Shown here one piece after another: positions 9,578 through 18,125 of a stretch of DNA of 64,000 nucleotides. The DNA lies in NCBI RefSeq assembly GCF_027797465.1, contig NZ_CP115608.1:186001-250000 (forward strand), read 5' to 3'. The translations under genes and the position numbers were made by a program. The notes beneath the pieces are model-generated. The model made no database searches. It was not told the origin of the DNA and saw only the letters and a program-made list of their open reading frames with translations. The stretch's first letter is position 1; each line of letters starts with the position of its first letter. This DNA comes from Campylobacter sp. CN_NE2. GTDB taxonomy: Bacteria > Campylobacterota > Campylobacteria > Campylobacterales > Campylobacteraceae.

Positions 9578-9587
9578 AGTTTTTCCG

Positions 9588-10637
9588 TTATTTGTAAATT
9601 TCTAAAATATCATAGTTTGTGTTGCGTTTGGCTGGGATTTCGCCGATGTCTTTGATTAAGCTTATCATTTCGTTTTGGCTCATGCGAAAACTCGCACCGG
9701 CGGCTTTTACGACATTTTCTTCCATCATGGTCGAACCCAAATCATTTGCGCCAAATTTAAGTGCGAGTTGCCCGATATAACTTCCTTGCGTAACCCACGA
9801 GCTTTGGATATTTTTGAAATTATCCAAAAACAGCCTTGCCACAGCTAAAAGCCTTAAATAGCGATTTGAGCTTGTTTTTTTGATTTCTGGGTGCTCGGCG
9901 ATTAGTTTTGTGTTTGCTGATTGAAAACTCCACGAGATAAAAGCTCTAAATCCGCCTGTTTCATCTTGCAAATTTCGCAGTTTTTCCCAGTGTTCGATGA
10001 TTTCTTCATCTGTTTCGACCGTGCCAAACATCATCGTGGCTGTGGTTTTCATGCCTATTTCGTGGGCGGCTTTATGCACGCCTAGCCAACTGTCTGCTCC
10101 GATTTTTTTGGGCGAGATTATGTCCCTAACTCTATCGCTTAAAATCTCAGCTCCGGCTCCGGGAATTGAGTAAAGCCCCTTGCTTTCAAGCCTAGATAAA
10201 ACTTCTTTGTGCGTTAAATTTGAAATCTTAGCGATATAATCAATCTCGATTGCAGAAAAGCCATGAATCGTGATTTGCGGGTATTTTTGGGCTATGTGAG
10301 CGACTAAATTTTCATACCAATCAATTTTTAGTTTCGGATGAACGCCGCCTTGGAAAAGGATTTGTGTCCCGCCGATTGCGATTAGTTCATCGATTTTTTC
10401 ATCGATCTCATCAAAGCTTAAAATATAGGCATCTTTTGCACCTATTTTGCGACAAAACGCGCAAAATTTGCAATCCACAAAGCAAATATTTGTGTAGTTA
10501 ATGTTGCGATCGACGACAAAAGTCGTGATTTTTTCTGGGTGAAGAGCTAATTTTTTTTCATACGCCATAGCCCCAAGCTCGTGCAAAGGGGCATTTTTGA
10601 TTAAATTTAGAGCTTCTTCCTTGCTTAATCTACTCAT
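9588..10637 (-). CDS. mqnC: Cyclic dehypoxanthine futalosine synthase (radical SAM)
   Basis: MqnC is the radical SAM enzyme that cyclises dehypoxanthinyl futalosine in the futalosine route to menaquinone, the route used by epsilonproteobacteria. The Fe-S motif is CFVDCKFCAFC (CxxxCxxC, about residues 53-63). Family segments GGTQILFQGGVHP and PGAGAEILSDRVRDIISPKK follow. The start is ATG at 10637, giving MSRLSKEEALNLI at the usual family N-terminus. An upstream extension into the nfeD-like gene is an artefact. The start overlaps the nfeD-like stop by 8 nt, so translation is likely coupled. Confidence 0.93.
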   Translation of the reverse strand: MSRLSKEEALNLIKNAPLHELGAMAYEKKLALHPEKITTFVVDRNINYTNICFVDCKFCAFCRKIGAKDAYILSFDEIDEKIDELIAIGGTQILFQGGVHPKLKIDWYENLVAHIAQKYPQITIHGFSAIEIDYIAKISNLTHKEVLSRLESKGLYSIPGAGAEILSDRVRDIISPKKIGADSWLGVHKAAHEIGMKTTATMMFGTVETDEEIIEHWEKLRNLQDETGGFRAFISWSFQSANTKLIAEHPEIKKTSSNRYLRLLAVARLFLDNFKNIQSSWVTQGSYIGQLALKFGANDLGSTMMEENVVKAAGASFRMSQNEMISLIKDIGEIPAKRNTNYDILEIYK

Positions 10638-11085
10638 TTTCGCCCTTGTTTTGGGTGTCAGCGACCGAGCCGTTGGTATTCGAGCCGTCAAATTCAAGCA
10701 CGATTTGTCCGTTTTTTACGCCCTTTACTCGCACTTTTTCGCCGTCAGCTAAATTTGCTATTTCATCGCTTTTCCAAAATGTGCTTTTATAATAAACCAT
10801 GCCGTTTTTGATCTCGCCAACGCCACTTTCATCTAAAAAATTGTCTTCTAGTTTTTCTTTTGATTTGAAAAATGCTGCTTTTATGCGTTTTTTTAGCATT
10901 ACTAAAAGCACTATCGAAAGCACAGCAGCAAGTAAGAGCTGAATTTGCCACGAAAAATCAACAAAAAAGCTTAAAATTCCAACGCTTAAAAATCCAATCC
11001 CAAAAAATATAAGCGTAAAGTCCATAAATAGAACTTCTGCGATGATAAAAATAATGCCCAAAGCTATAAAAATCCACGCACTCAT
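10630..11085 (-). CDS. NfeD-like membrane protein, partner of SPFH protein
   Basis: This is a 151-residue NfeD-family protein. Residues 1-67 hold three membrane helices; a C-terminal soluble part (about 95-145, KVRVKGVKNGQIVLEF) matches the NfeD OB-fold. NfeD proteins are encoded next to stomatin/SPFH genes and are thought to form membrane microdomain complexes with them, with a role in membrane quality control. Here the stop of the SPFH gene overlaps this start by 4 nt, which fits that pairing. The 3' end overlaps mqnC. Confidence 0.88.
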   Translation of the reverse strand: MSAWIFIALGIIFIIAEVLFMDFTLIFFGIGFLSVGILSFFVDFSWQIQLLLAAVLSIVLLVMLKKRIKAAFFKSKEKLEDNFLDESGVGEIKNGMVYYKSTFWKSDEIANLADGEKVRVKGVKNGQIVLEFDGSNTNGSVADTQNKGENE

Positions 11086-11996
11086 TTTGTCTCTTTTTTG
11101 CTACTTAAAAATTCTTTAATAACGCTTAGCGAGCCGATAAGTTCGCTAGTTTCGTAAGGCACTAAAATTTTATCTTTTGAGCCGTTTTTGGCTAGTTCGT
11201 TAAAGGCTTCAATGCGACCTTGTGTTAGCAGGTATTCGGCTGCAAATTTTGAATTTGCCATAGCCATATTGATATTATTCATAGCTTCTTTTTGACCTTC
11301 TGCTAGGGCGATTTGCTCGTATTTTTTCGCATCTGCCATGCGTTCAATCGCTTCTGCTTCAAGGACTTTTTCTTGTTTTAGGGCTTCTGCGTTGCGGATA
11401 AGGGCTGCTTTTTCGGCTTCTGCTTTAAGCTCGATTGCGCGTTTTTCGCGTTCTGCTTTCATTTGCAAATTCATCGCATCTTCGATACCTTTTGGCACGG
11501 AGATTTCTGAAATCTCCACTCTCATTATCTTTACGCCCCAGTTATCGGCTGCGTCGCCAAGAGCGATTTGGAGTTTTGAGTTGAGTTGATCCCTGCTTGA
11601 AAGTGTTTGATCTAGGCTCATTTCGCCGATTGCCGACCTTAGTGTAGTCATAGCCAAATTTGAAATGGCTTTGCGGTAATCTTCGACATTATAAAGTGCC
11701 ATTTTTCCGTCGATTACTTTTAGAAATACGATTCCATCGACTGCGATATTGACATTATCTTTTGTGATGACTTGTTGTTTAGAAATATCGACGAGCTGCT
11801 CTCTAACGCTCATTCTTGCCCTTACGCTATCAAAAAACGGCACTATGACATGAAATCCGCCGTCTAAAACCTTGTGAAAGCGACCGAGCCGCTCTATAAT
11901 CATAATTTCAGATTGTGAGACGATTTTGATACCTAGCTTTAAAATAGCTACAACCAAAAAGACGATTAAAACGACAAATACTGCAAATCCTTCCAT
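11082..11996 (-). CDS. SPFH/band-7 (stomatin/paraslipin-like) membrane protein
   Basis: This is a stomatin-type protein of 304 residues. One N-terminal membrane helix is followed by the band-7 domain (SEIMIIERLGRFHKVLDGGFHVIVPF, then TKDNVNIAVDGIVFLKV). An alanine/glutamate-rich coiled coil (about 185-240) and a short tail complete it. Such proteins oligomerise into ring or cage assemblies on the membrane with NfeD partners and often with proteases. The start is ATG 11996, preceded by AGGAG at 6-7 nt; the longer reading to 12065 has no ribosome site. It is the first gene of the SPFH - NfeD - mqnC - M16 - recG run and diverges from the MFS gene. Confidence 0.92.
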   Translation of the reverse strand: MEGFAVFVVLIVFLVVAILKLGIKIVSQSEIMIIERLGRFHKVLDGGFHVIVPFFDSVRARMSVREQLVDISKQQVITKDNVNIAVDGIVFLKVIDGKMALYNVEDYRKAISNLAMTTLRSAIGEMSLDQTLSSRDQLNSKLQIALGDAADNWGVKIMRVEISEISVPKGIEDAMNLQMKAEREKRAIELKAEAEKAALIRNAEALKQEKVLEAEAIERMADAKKYEQIALAEGQKEAMNNINMAMANSKFAAEYLLTQGRIEAFNELAKNGSKDKILVPYETSELIGSLSVIKEFLSSKKETK

Positions 11997-12115
11997 AATT
12001 TTTCTCCTAGTGAATTTAAATTTGGAGATTATACCATTTAAATGCTTATTGCAAAATTTTATCAAAAAAATTAAGCCAAATTTGGCTAAAATTGCTTGAA
12101 TTTAAAAGGAATTTG

Positions 12116-13312
12116 ATGATTAAATACATTGCGCTTTTGCGTTATAGCCGAAATTTCAGACTTTTTACCATTGTTAGTTTTATTTGTAGCTTTGGCGTTT
12201 GGTTTTCGCATACGGGCATTTTTACGCTTTTGATTGAGCTTGGTGCGCCTGTTTGGGCGATTACGGCGTGTGCTGCGTTAGCTTTTGTGCCAAATATTTT
12301 TTTAGCTCCGATTAATGGCATAATTGTCGATAAATTTCGTCCAAAACCCCTAATGGTAAGTATGTTTTTAATCGAAACTATCAGCGTTTTGCCTTTGATT
12401 TTCATTGATAGCCTTGATTTGCTTTGGCTTTTATTTTTGATGATTTTTTTACGCTCTGGTGCGGGGACGCTCTATTTTCAAGCAGCGATGAGTATGCTTC
12501 CAAAAATTTTAACCAAAAAAAATCTCAAACTCGCAAATGAGATGTTTGGTATGCTTTGGTCGGTTTCATATACTATCGGTATGGGTATAGCGGGGATTTT
12601 TATACACTATTTTGGCGTGAAAATGGCGTTTATTTTTGACTTTGTGCTTTATTTTGTGTCATTTTTTATTTTATTAAATTTAAATTTAAAACATATCTTG
12701 CCAAAAAGCACGGCAAAAGCGGTTCAAATGCTAAAAGAAGGGCTAATCTATCTGCGTAAAAATCCTGTGGTGGTGCATTTTATGGTGCTTCATGCGTTTG
12801 TGGGAGTTACTAGCTATGATGCTTTGGTTGCGCTTTTGGCAGATTATAAATACAAAGGCATTATGAGTGCTGCTCTCATAATCGGCTTTATAAATATGGC
12901 AAGGGCAGCGTTTTCTATGGTCGGGCAGGTTGTGTTGTCAAAATACCTAAACGATAAAATTCTTTTTTGGCTTTTTATCGGGCAGTTTGTGGGAATCGCC
13001 TTGTGGGGAGTGTTTCAGTTTAATTTTTATATCTCATTTATCGGTATTGCGGCAGCCGGTTTTTGCATAACGGCACTTTGGTCTTATACCTTTACTCGTT
13101 TGCAACACCACTGTGATGACGAATTTTTGGGACGCGTAATAGCGTATAATGATATGCTATTTTTTATCGTCTCAGCCGTAACTTCGGCGGCAATCGGATT
13201 TTTATTTGAATTTGGAGTTAGTTTATCTGCGATAACGATGATTATGGCTGGTTGCTTTTTAGTGGCAGGATTTTACTATAAATTTGTTTATGATAAATAT
13301 TTGCAAAACTAG
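12116..13312 (+). CDS. Major facilitator superfamily transporter (NreB/EntS-like)
   Basis: A 398-residue protein with about twelve hydrophobic segments and the MFS loop signature after helix 2 (NGIIVDKFRPKPLM). The overall layout resembles the enterobactin exporter/NreB-like group (TIGR00900-type MFS). The substrate is not determinable. The start is ATG 12116 after AAAAGGA; the upstream ATG at 12092 lies in the promoter region. It diverges from the SPFH gene, with a TAAAAT-like box near 12086. The gene converges with a second, unrelated MFS gene, leaving only 19 nt between their stops. Confidence 0.85.
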   Translation: MIKYIALLRYSRNFRLFTIVSFICSFGVWFSHTGIFTLLIELGAPVWAITACAALAFVPNIFLAPINGIIVDKFRPKPLMVSMFLIETISVLPLIFIDSLDLLWLLFLMIFLRSGAGTLYFQAAMSMLPKILTKKNLKLANEMFGMLWSVSYTIGMGIAGIFIHYFGVKMAFIFDFVLYFVSFFILLNLNLKHILPKSTAKAVQMLKEGLIYLRKNPVVVHFMVLHAFVGVTSYDALVALLADYKYKGIMSAALIIGFINMARAAFSMVGQVVLSKYLNDKILFWLFIGQFVGIALWGVFQFNFYISFIGIAAAGFCITALWSYTFTRLQHHCDDEFLGRVIAYNDMLFFIVSAVTSAAIGFLFEFGVSLSAITMIMAGCFLVAGFYYKFVYDKYLQN

Positions 13313-13331
13313 ATCGGATTTGATAAATTTT

Positions 13332-14477
13332 TTAGTTTTTTATATTTTTTTGGAAGGTTGCAAATATAAAAAGTGCGCTAAGGGTGATAATATAAATTAT
13401 ATTAAATCCTTTTGCGCCAAAAATTTGCATTGCACTTCCTAAAATCACAGGTGATATAAATGAAGCGGTCGAATACCCAAGCATTAGTGCAGCCGAAGCA
13501 TCTGCGATTAGTTTTTTATCTTTGATGACATCGTTTGCTCTTGCAAGAGCTAGGGAATAAAGCGGGAAAATCCCGCCACCTAAAAAGAACGCTAAAACCC
13601 ACATAACGCTTAAATTTTGGCTAAAAAATAAAGATAAGATTGAAGTTAAAATTCCTAAAACGCAAACGCCCATAATAGCAAATTTTCTGCCAAATTTATC
13701 ACTAAAAAATCCAAAAAATATGTGTGAAACAAGACCGCCGATGGTCGCAAGTGCGATAAAAAGAGAAACTTCTTTAACGCCAAAACCCAAAGACAAAATA
13801 AAAACACTTGCCATGCTTAAAAATCCGTTGATCAAAATTCCACCGCTTAAACTCGTCGCTAAGGCAAGCGGAGCGATTTTAAAAATATTTGGAATTTTTA
13901 TTTTTTTAGTTTGTGGGAGTGGCGGTTGTTTATTTTTAAAAATATTTAGCGGAATAAGTCCTAAAATTATAAAAATTCCGCTAAAAATGAAAATTGCCGT
14001 AGGGCTTAAATTTAGACCTAAAATAAGCGTTCCAATCGCAAAGGCTGAATAAAAAACTACCTCGTAACAAGCCAAAACACGAGAGCGAATTTGATTTGAA
14101 ATCTTTGAATTTATCCAAATTTCAATAATAATAACCAAACTATAATACGATAATCCAAGCATAAAACGCAAAAATGCCCAGTAAATAAGATTTTGATTTA
14201 AGGCATGAAGTAGCGCACTTATAGCAAAAATCGCAGAAAATAGTGTATAAGCACGAGCGTGTCCGATTTTAGAAATGATATTGCTTATAAAAAAAGTGCA
14301 AAAAATAGCACCTAAAAAATAAAAAGATGAAACCAAACCGATAGTGAATTCGCCGATATTTGAAGCTTTTAAAATAATTCCGACAGAAGCTAAAACTATG
14401 GCTTCTCCGATAAACATTAGCTCAGCACTCAAAAATAGCGGAGTTAAAATTTTTATCGCTCTTTTGCTACTTTGCAA
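13332..14477 (-). CDS. Major facilitator superfamily transporter (YcaD-like)
   Basis: A 381-residue, twelve-helix MFS carrier of the YcaD type, with the helix 8-9 loop signature FFSDKFGRKFAI. The helix 2-3 loop is SNIISKIGHARAY. The start is TTG at 14477, preceded by AAGGAAA at good spacing; no better ATG exists. In C. jejuni, as I recall, a similar carrier sits two genes from hemL in the same order, which supports vertical inheritance. The substrate is unknown. Confidence 0.85.
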   Translation of the reverse strand: MQSSKRAIKILTPLFLSAELMFIGEAIVLASVGIILKASNIGEFTIGLVSSFYFLGAIFCTFFISNIISKIGHARAYTLFSAIFAISALLHALNQNLIYWAFLRFMLGLSYYSLVIIIEIWINSKISNQIRSRVLACYEVVFYSAFAIGTLILGLNLSPTAIFIFSGIFIILGLIPLNIFKNKQPPLPQTKKIKIPNIFKIAPLALATSLSGGILINGFLSMASVFILSLGFGVKEVSLFIALATIGGLVSHIFFGFFSDKFGRKFAIMGVCVLGILTSILSLFFSQNLSVMWVLAFFLGGGIFPLYSLALARANDVIKDKKLIADASAALMLGYSTASFISPVILGSAMQIFGAKGFNIIYIITLSALFIFATFQKNIKN

Positions 14478-14522
14478 TAATTTCCTTTGTAAATTTTGGC
14501 GAATTTTAGCATAAATTTGGGT

Positions 14523-14927
14523 TTAAATTTCTTTGCTTTTTAATAAAAAGATGAGCGTTCCAATCGGAATTATGCTGGTTCCTGCTAAAAAACCTACAAT
14601 CCAAAAAAGATTAAATTTAGCAAGAATATAAATGCAAAGTGCCATAAATGCGTAACTTAGCATTTTTAAAGGTGCAAAAAATGTAAAAGAAAATCTAGTT
14701 TTTTTCTTTTCTTCATCATCGTCAAATTCGCCTAGATTGTCGTATTTTCCGCTTAAAAGCTCTAAATTTATCCGTTTTTTATAGCTTTTGTGTGCGGCAA
14801 AAATGATAAGCAAAGCACAAACAAAGGCGATTTGCGAATTTAAAAGCCATTTTAATCCCAAAAACGGCGTAATTAAAACAAGCAACAAATCCAAAATAAG
14901 ATAAATTTTTAAAACTTTTTTTATCAT
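14523..14927 (-). CDS. Small membrane protein of unknown function
   Basis: A 134-residue protein with two N-terminal hydrophobic segments, an acidic and basic cytoplasmic stretch (GEFDDDEEKKKTR), then two more hydrophobic segments. The start MIKKVLKIYLI at 14927 overlaps the stop of the next upstream gene by one base (TAATG), implying coupled translation. The longer reading from 14978 runs into that gene and is not supported. Its position matches an uncharacterised integral membrane protein next to hemL in C. jejuni (from memory). The function is unknown. Confidence 0.65.
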   Translation of the reverse strand: MIKKVLKIYLILDLLLVLITPFLGLKWLLNSQIAFVCALLIIFAAHKSYKKRINLELLSGKYDNLGEFDDDEEKKKTRFSFTFFAPLKMLSYAFMALCIYILAKFNLFWIVGFLAGTSIIPIGTLIFLLKSKEI

Positions 14928-15265
14928 TATTTTTCCGAATTTTGCGACTTTTCGCCGTTTTGCGAATTTTCGCCCCATTCATCATCGTCAAATTCGGCGT
15001 TTTGAGTTTTATAATTTTTGTATCTTGGGTCGTTTTCAAGCTCGCTCATATCGACACTCAAAGCTTTGTAGGCTTTGTAAATGTTTAAAATAGCCGCTGC
15101 GATTCCAAATAAAACGCAAATCACAAAAGCTATATTTGAGCCTGTTAAATTTCTAAAATAAATCCCTAAAAATACGCCTATTAGCACTGCAACAACAACG
15201 GAAATTCCGACACTTAGTGCGTTTGCGCCACGAACTACTTTGTTTAAGTTTTTTGTTACTCTCAT
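14927..15265 (-). CDS. Small AtpZ/AtpI-like membrane protein with acidic tail
   Basis: A 112-residue protein with two membrane helices (about 20-45 and 50-68) around a short GSN loop, then a hydrophilic tail rich in Asp and Asn (SELENDPRYKNY, EFDDDEWGENSQNGEKSQNSEK). The helix pair and size resemble AtpZ/AtpI accessory proteins of the F-type ATPase; no atp genes are nearby, so this is tentative. The tail contains a short duplicated SQNxEK unit. The start is ATG 15265 with AAGGGA upstream. An apparent 41-residue N-terminal extension comes only from reading through repeat copy b. Confidence 0.6.
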   Translation of the reverse strand: MRVTKNLNKVVRGANALSVGISVVVAVLIGVFLGIYFRNLTGSNIAFVICVLFGIAAAILNIYKAYKALSVDMSELENDPRYKNYKTQNAEFDDDEWGENSQNGEKSQNSEK

Positions 15266-15293
15266 AAATTTTTCCCTTTTTTGACTTTGACTT

Positions 15294-15424
15294 TTTTTTG
15301 ACTTCGTCTTTTCGGCTCTTTTTTGAGAGTTTGCAAAAACTTCGCTTCGGCAGACTAACTTGTCTAGCCTTGCTCGTTTTTGCTGCACAACTCAAAAAAT
15401 AGCTCGAAAATACTCGTCAAAAAT
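15294..15424. repeat. R1 palindromic element, copy b
   Basis: The left arm (about 15294-15340) and right arm (15376-15424) pair over more than 40 positions with a few mismatches and bulges; the best block is TTTTTTGAG. The 35-nt core at 15341-15375 is TTCGCTTCGGCAGAC, a short loop, then GTCTAGCCTTGCTC, with an AGAC/GTCT hairpin. It is nearly identical in plan and core sequence to copy c at 29.5 kb, but the arms are unrelated to the arms of c. It lies 41 nt downstream of the hemL stop (minus strand) and ahead of the AtpZ-like gene. Confidence 0.7.
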
Positions 15425-15464
15425 TTTTCAAAATTAAACGAAATTTGCAAATTCAAGCAAATTT

Positions 15465-16736
15465 TTATAATTTGTCAAACGCTTTTTTTGCTTTTTTCAA
15501 AGCAAATTCGATCTCTTTTTCGTTCATACTAGCACAAATAAAGCCTGTTTCAAACTGGCTTGGGGCTAGAAAAACGCCTTCTTTTATCATCGCTCCGTGA
15601 AATTTGGCAAATGTTTTTGTGTCTGATTTTAGGGCGTCTGCGTAGTTTAGCACAGGATTTTCAGTGAAAAAATATCCAAACATAGAGCCTCTTACGCAAG
15701 TTTGCAAAGGAATTCCTTTGTTGTTAGCGATTTCTTTTAATCCGTCCATAAATAAATTTGCTAAATTTTCTAACTTTTTGTAAAGATTTTTTGAAGCAAA
15801 AATTTTACTTACCGAAGCGATTCCTGCTGCCATAGCGACAGGATTTCCGCTTAGCGTTCCTGCTTGATAAACTCCGCCAAGCGGACTTATTAAATTCATT
15901 ATTTCTTCACGCCCAGCAAAAGCAGCCACCGGCATTCCGCCACCGATAACCTTGCCAAAAGTTACCAAATCAGCCTTAATGCCGTAAATTCCGTAACTTC
16001 CAAGCGCGCTAGCTCTAAATCCGCTCATAACTTCATCGAAAATCAAAACTATTTTTTTCTCGTCGCAAATTTTGCGAAGTTCCTTTAAAAACTCAGCTTT
16101 TGCAGGAACCAAGCCCATATTTCCGGCGATTGGCTCGATGATGATTGTGCCGATTTCTTCTTTTTCGACAATCGCCTTTACGCTATCAATATCGTTATAA
16201 ATCGCCAAATAGGTATTTTTAGCGATGTCAGCTGGAACTCCTGCGCTACTAGCATTTCCAAAAGTTGTCGCACCGCTTCCTGCTTTCACTAAAAGCGAGT
16301 CGCTGTGTCCGTGGTAGCAACCTTCAAATTTAATAATTTTATCTTTTTTGCTAAATCCGCGAGCTAGGCGGATTGCGCTCATCGTAGCTTCCGTGCCGCT
16401 TGAAACAAAGCGAATTTTATCCAAATAATCAAATTTCCCAAGAACTAGTTTTGCAAGTTCGGTTTCTAACGGACTTGAAGCACCAAAGCTAAGCCCGTTT
16501 TTAGCTGTTTTGATAACGGCTTTTTGAATATCTTTATCACAATGTCCAAAAATCAGCGGTCCCCAACTTTGCACAAAATCTAAATATTTTTTGCCTTCGA
16601 TGTCATAAATATAGCTTCCTTTTGCTTTTTTTACAAAAAACGGCTCACTTCCTACATTTCCAAATGCTCTCACTGGCGAATCAACGCCACCGGGAATAAA
16701 TTTTTGTGCCTGAGTAAAAGCTTTGTGGTTTGTCAT
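15465..16736 (-). CDS. hemL: Glutamate-1-semialdehyde 2,1-aminomutase
   Basis: HemL is a PLP enzyme forming 5-aminolevulinate from glutamate-1-semialdehyde, the C5 route to haem. The 423-residue product has FIPGGVDSPVRAF at the start, GTEATMSAIRLAR (cofactor phosphate contact), IIIEPIAGNMG, FDEVMSGFRA, and the PLP lysine in TFGKVIGGGMP. It is complete and of normal length. The start overlaps the upstream cytochrome gene by 4 nt. The element downstream (copy b) separates it from the next gene and may end or dampen transcription. Confidence 0.97.
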   Translation of the reverse strand: MTNHKAFTQAQKFIPGGVDSPVRAFGNVGSEPFFVKKAKGSYIYDIEGKKYLDFVQSWGPLIFGHCDKDIQKAVIKTAKNGLSFGASSPLETELAKLVLGKFDYLDKIRFVSSGTEATMSAIRLARGFSKKDKIIKFEGCYHGHSDSLLVKAGSGATTFGNASSAGVPADIAKNTYLAIYNDIDSVKAIVEKEEIGTIIIEPIAGNMGLVPAKAEFLKELRKICDEKKIVLIFDEVMSGFRASALGSYGIYGIKADLVTFGKVIGGGMPVAAFAGREEIMNLISPLGGVYQAGTLSGNPVAMAAGIASVSKIFASKNLYKKLENLANLFMDGLKEIANNKGIPLQTCVRGSMFGYFFTENPVLNYADALKSDTKTFAKFHGAMIKEGVFLAPSQFETGFICASMNEKEIEFALKKAKKAFDKL

Positions 16737-17092
16737 TTTTTCTTCTCCTTATTTAGATCTTTTATAAATTTGTAAAGAATTATAATCTCATCTTTGGTTA
16801 AAAAATAGCTTGGCATTACCCCTTTTGAATTTGTTACCCCGTCTGCAAATTCTTGCAAAGAAAGCTTGTTTATAGGCGGTGCGACAAGCTCGGTGTCATA
16901 GTATTCGCCCGAAGTTTTATTAAATTCGCCGTATTTTGCTATCAAGCTTCCTTCGCCTTTTGTTCCATGACATTTATTACAACCGATACCGCGTGGATTT
17001 TTGTATAAAAGTTCGCCGTATTCGGCTTCGGTTATAAAATTTTCGCCAAAAATCGCACTTAAAAAAATAGATAAAAATATCAAAATTCGCAT
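16733..17092 (-). CDS. Periplasmic monohaem cytochrome c-like protein
   Basis: A 119-residue protein with a short signal peptide (MRILIFLSIFLSAIFG, cleavage after about residue 16). One haem-binding CNKCH motif lies at about 38-42, and a likely axial methionine is in KGVMPSYFLT. The C-terminal helix resembles class I cytochromes. It is exported and loaded with haem c in the periplasm. Its partner oxidase or reductase is unknown. It overlaps hemL by 4 nt, an arrangement I recall from C. jejuni. The 166-nt region upstream is shared with the divergent folD. Confidence 0.85.
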   Translation of the reverse strand: MRILIFLSIFLSAIFGENFITEAEYGELLYKNPRGIGCNKCHGTKGEGSLIAKYGEFNKTSGEYYDTELVAPPINKLSLQEFADGVTNSKGVMPSYFLTKDEIIILYKFIKDLNKEKKK

Positions 17093-17258
17093 AAATTCAC
17101 TTTTTAAATTTTTTTAAAATATTATAATTTTTGAGTTTAAAAGTAGGTAAATAACTCTAAATTTGTTAAATTTTATGAATTTAATTTTAAAAATTCAACT
17201 AGTTTTATTATAACTTTGGATATTATATTAAGTTTGTAAATTCTAAAAAAGGTTAAAA

Positions 17259-18113
17259 ATGACGATAATCGACGGAAAAGAAATCTCAAAAAAAGTCAAA
17301 GAAGAAGTTAGACTTGAAGCACTAAATTTAGCTTCAAAAGGCGTTAAACCAGGCTTAGCAGTTATTTTAGTCGGGGATGATAAAGCAAGTCAAACTTATG
17401 TCGCAAGTAAAGAAAAAGCATGCATCTCATGCGAAATAAATTCAATCATGCACCGCCTTGATAAAGACACAAGCGAAGAAATGCTTTTGGATTTGATTGC
17501 GAATTTAAATGAAGATGACGCAGTAGATGGCATTTTGGTGCAACTTCCTTTGCCAAAACATATAAACACAAACAAAGTTTTAGAAAAAATCGATCCAAAA
17601 AAAGATGTCGATGGCTTTCATGCCGTAAATGTGGGTCGCTTAGTAAGCGGATTAGATAGCTTTGTGCCTTGCACTCCGCTTGGCATTATGCGACTACTAA
17701 AAGAATACGGCATCGAAGTAAGCGGTAAAAACGCCGTCATCATCGGACGAAGTAATATCGTCGGTAAGCCTATGGCAAATTTATTATTAAATGCGAACGC
17801 AACCGTTACGATAACGCACAGCAAAACTGCAAATTTAAAAGAAATTTGCGCTAATGCCGATATTTTGGTTGCAGCTATCGGAAAGCCGTTTTTTGTAACT
17901 GCCGATATGGTAAAAAACGGCGCCGTGCTAATCGATGTTGGGATAAATCGCTTAGAAGATGGACGCCTTGTCGGGGACGCTGATTTTGACAGCGTTAAAG
18001 AAAAATGCTCTTTTATCACGCCAGTTCCAGGTGGCGTTGGACCCATGACAATCGCTATGCTACTAGAAAATACGATTACTTCGGCAAAAAATCGCCTAAA
18101 TAAAAATCGTTAA
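17259..18113 (+). CDS. folD: Bifunctional methylenetetrahydrofolate dehydrogenase / cyclohydrolase
   Basis: FolD interconverts 5,10-methylene- and 10-formyl-THF for purine and formyl-methionine synthesis. At 284 residues it is full length. Visible signatures are SQTYVASKEKAC (with the catalytic lysine), DGILVQLPLPKHI, the nucleotide-binding VIIGRSNIVGKPMANLL, and the C-terminal TPVPGGVGPMTIAMLLENT. The ATG has AAGG 8-9 nt upstream. It is followed by lepB 12 nt later in the same direction. Confidence 0.97.
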   Translation: MTIIDGKEISKKVKEEVRLEALNLASKGVKPGLAVILVGDDKASQTYVASKEKACISCEINSIMHRLDKDTSEEMLLDLIANLNEDDAVDGILVQLPLPKHINTNKVLEKIDPKKDVDGFHAVNVGRLVSGLDSFVPCTPLGIMRLLKEYGIEVSGKNAVIIGRSNIVGKPMANLLLNANATVTITHSKTANLKEICANADILVAAIGKPFFVTADMVKNGAVLIDVGINRLEDGRLVGDADFDSVKEKCSFITPVPGGVGPMTIAMLLENTITSAKNRLNKNR

Positions 18114-18125
18114 GAAAGCGAATTT

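Noticed and set aside
10638-10697. Longer mqnC reading starting at 10697.
   Set aside because: The extra 20 residues overlap the nfeD-like gene in another frame; family members start near MSRLSKEEA at 10637.
15265-15388. N-terminal 41-residue extension of the AtpZ-like protein (start GTG 15388).
   Set aside because: It lies inside R1 copy b; a good AAGGGA ribosome site precedes ATG 15265.
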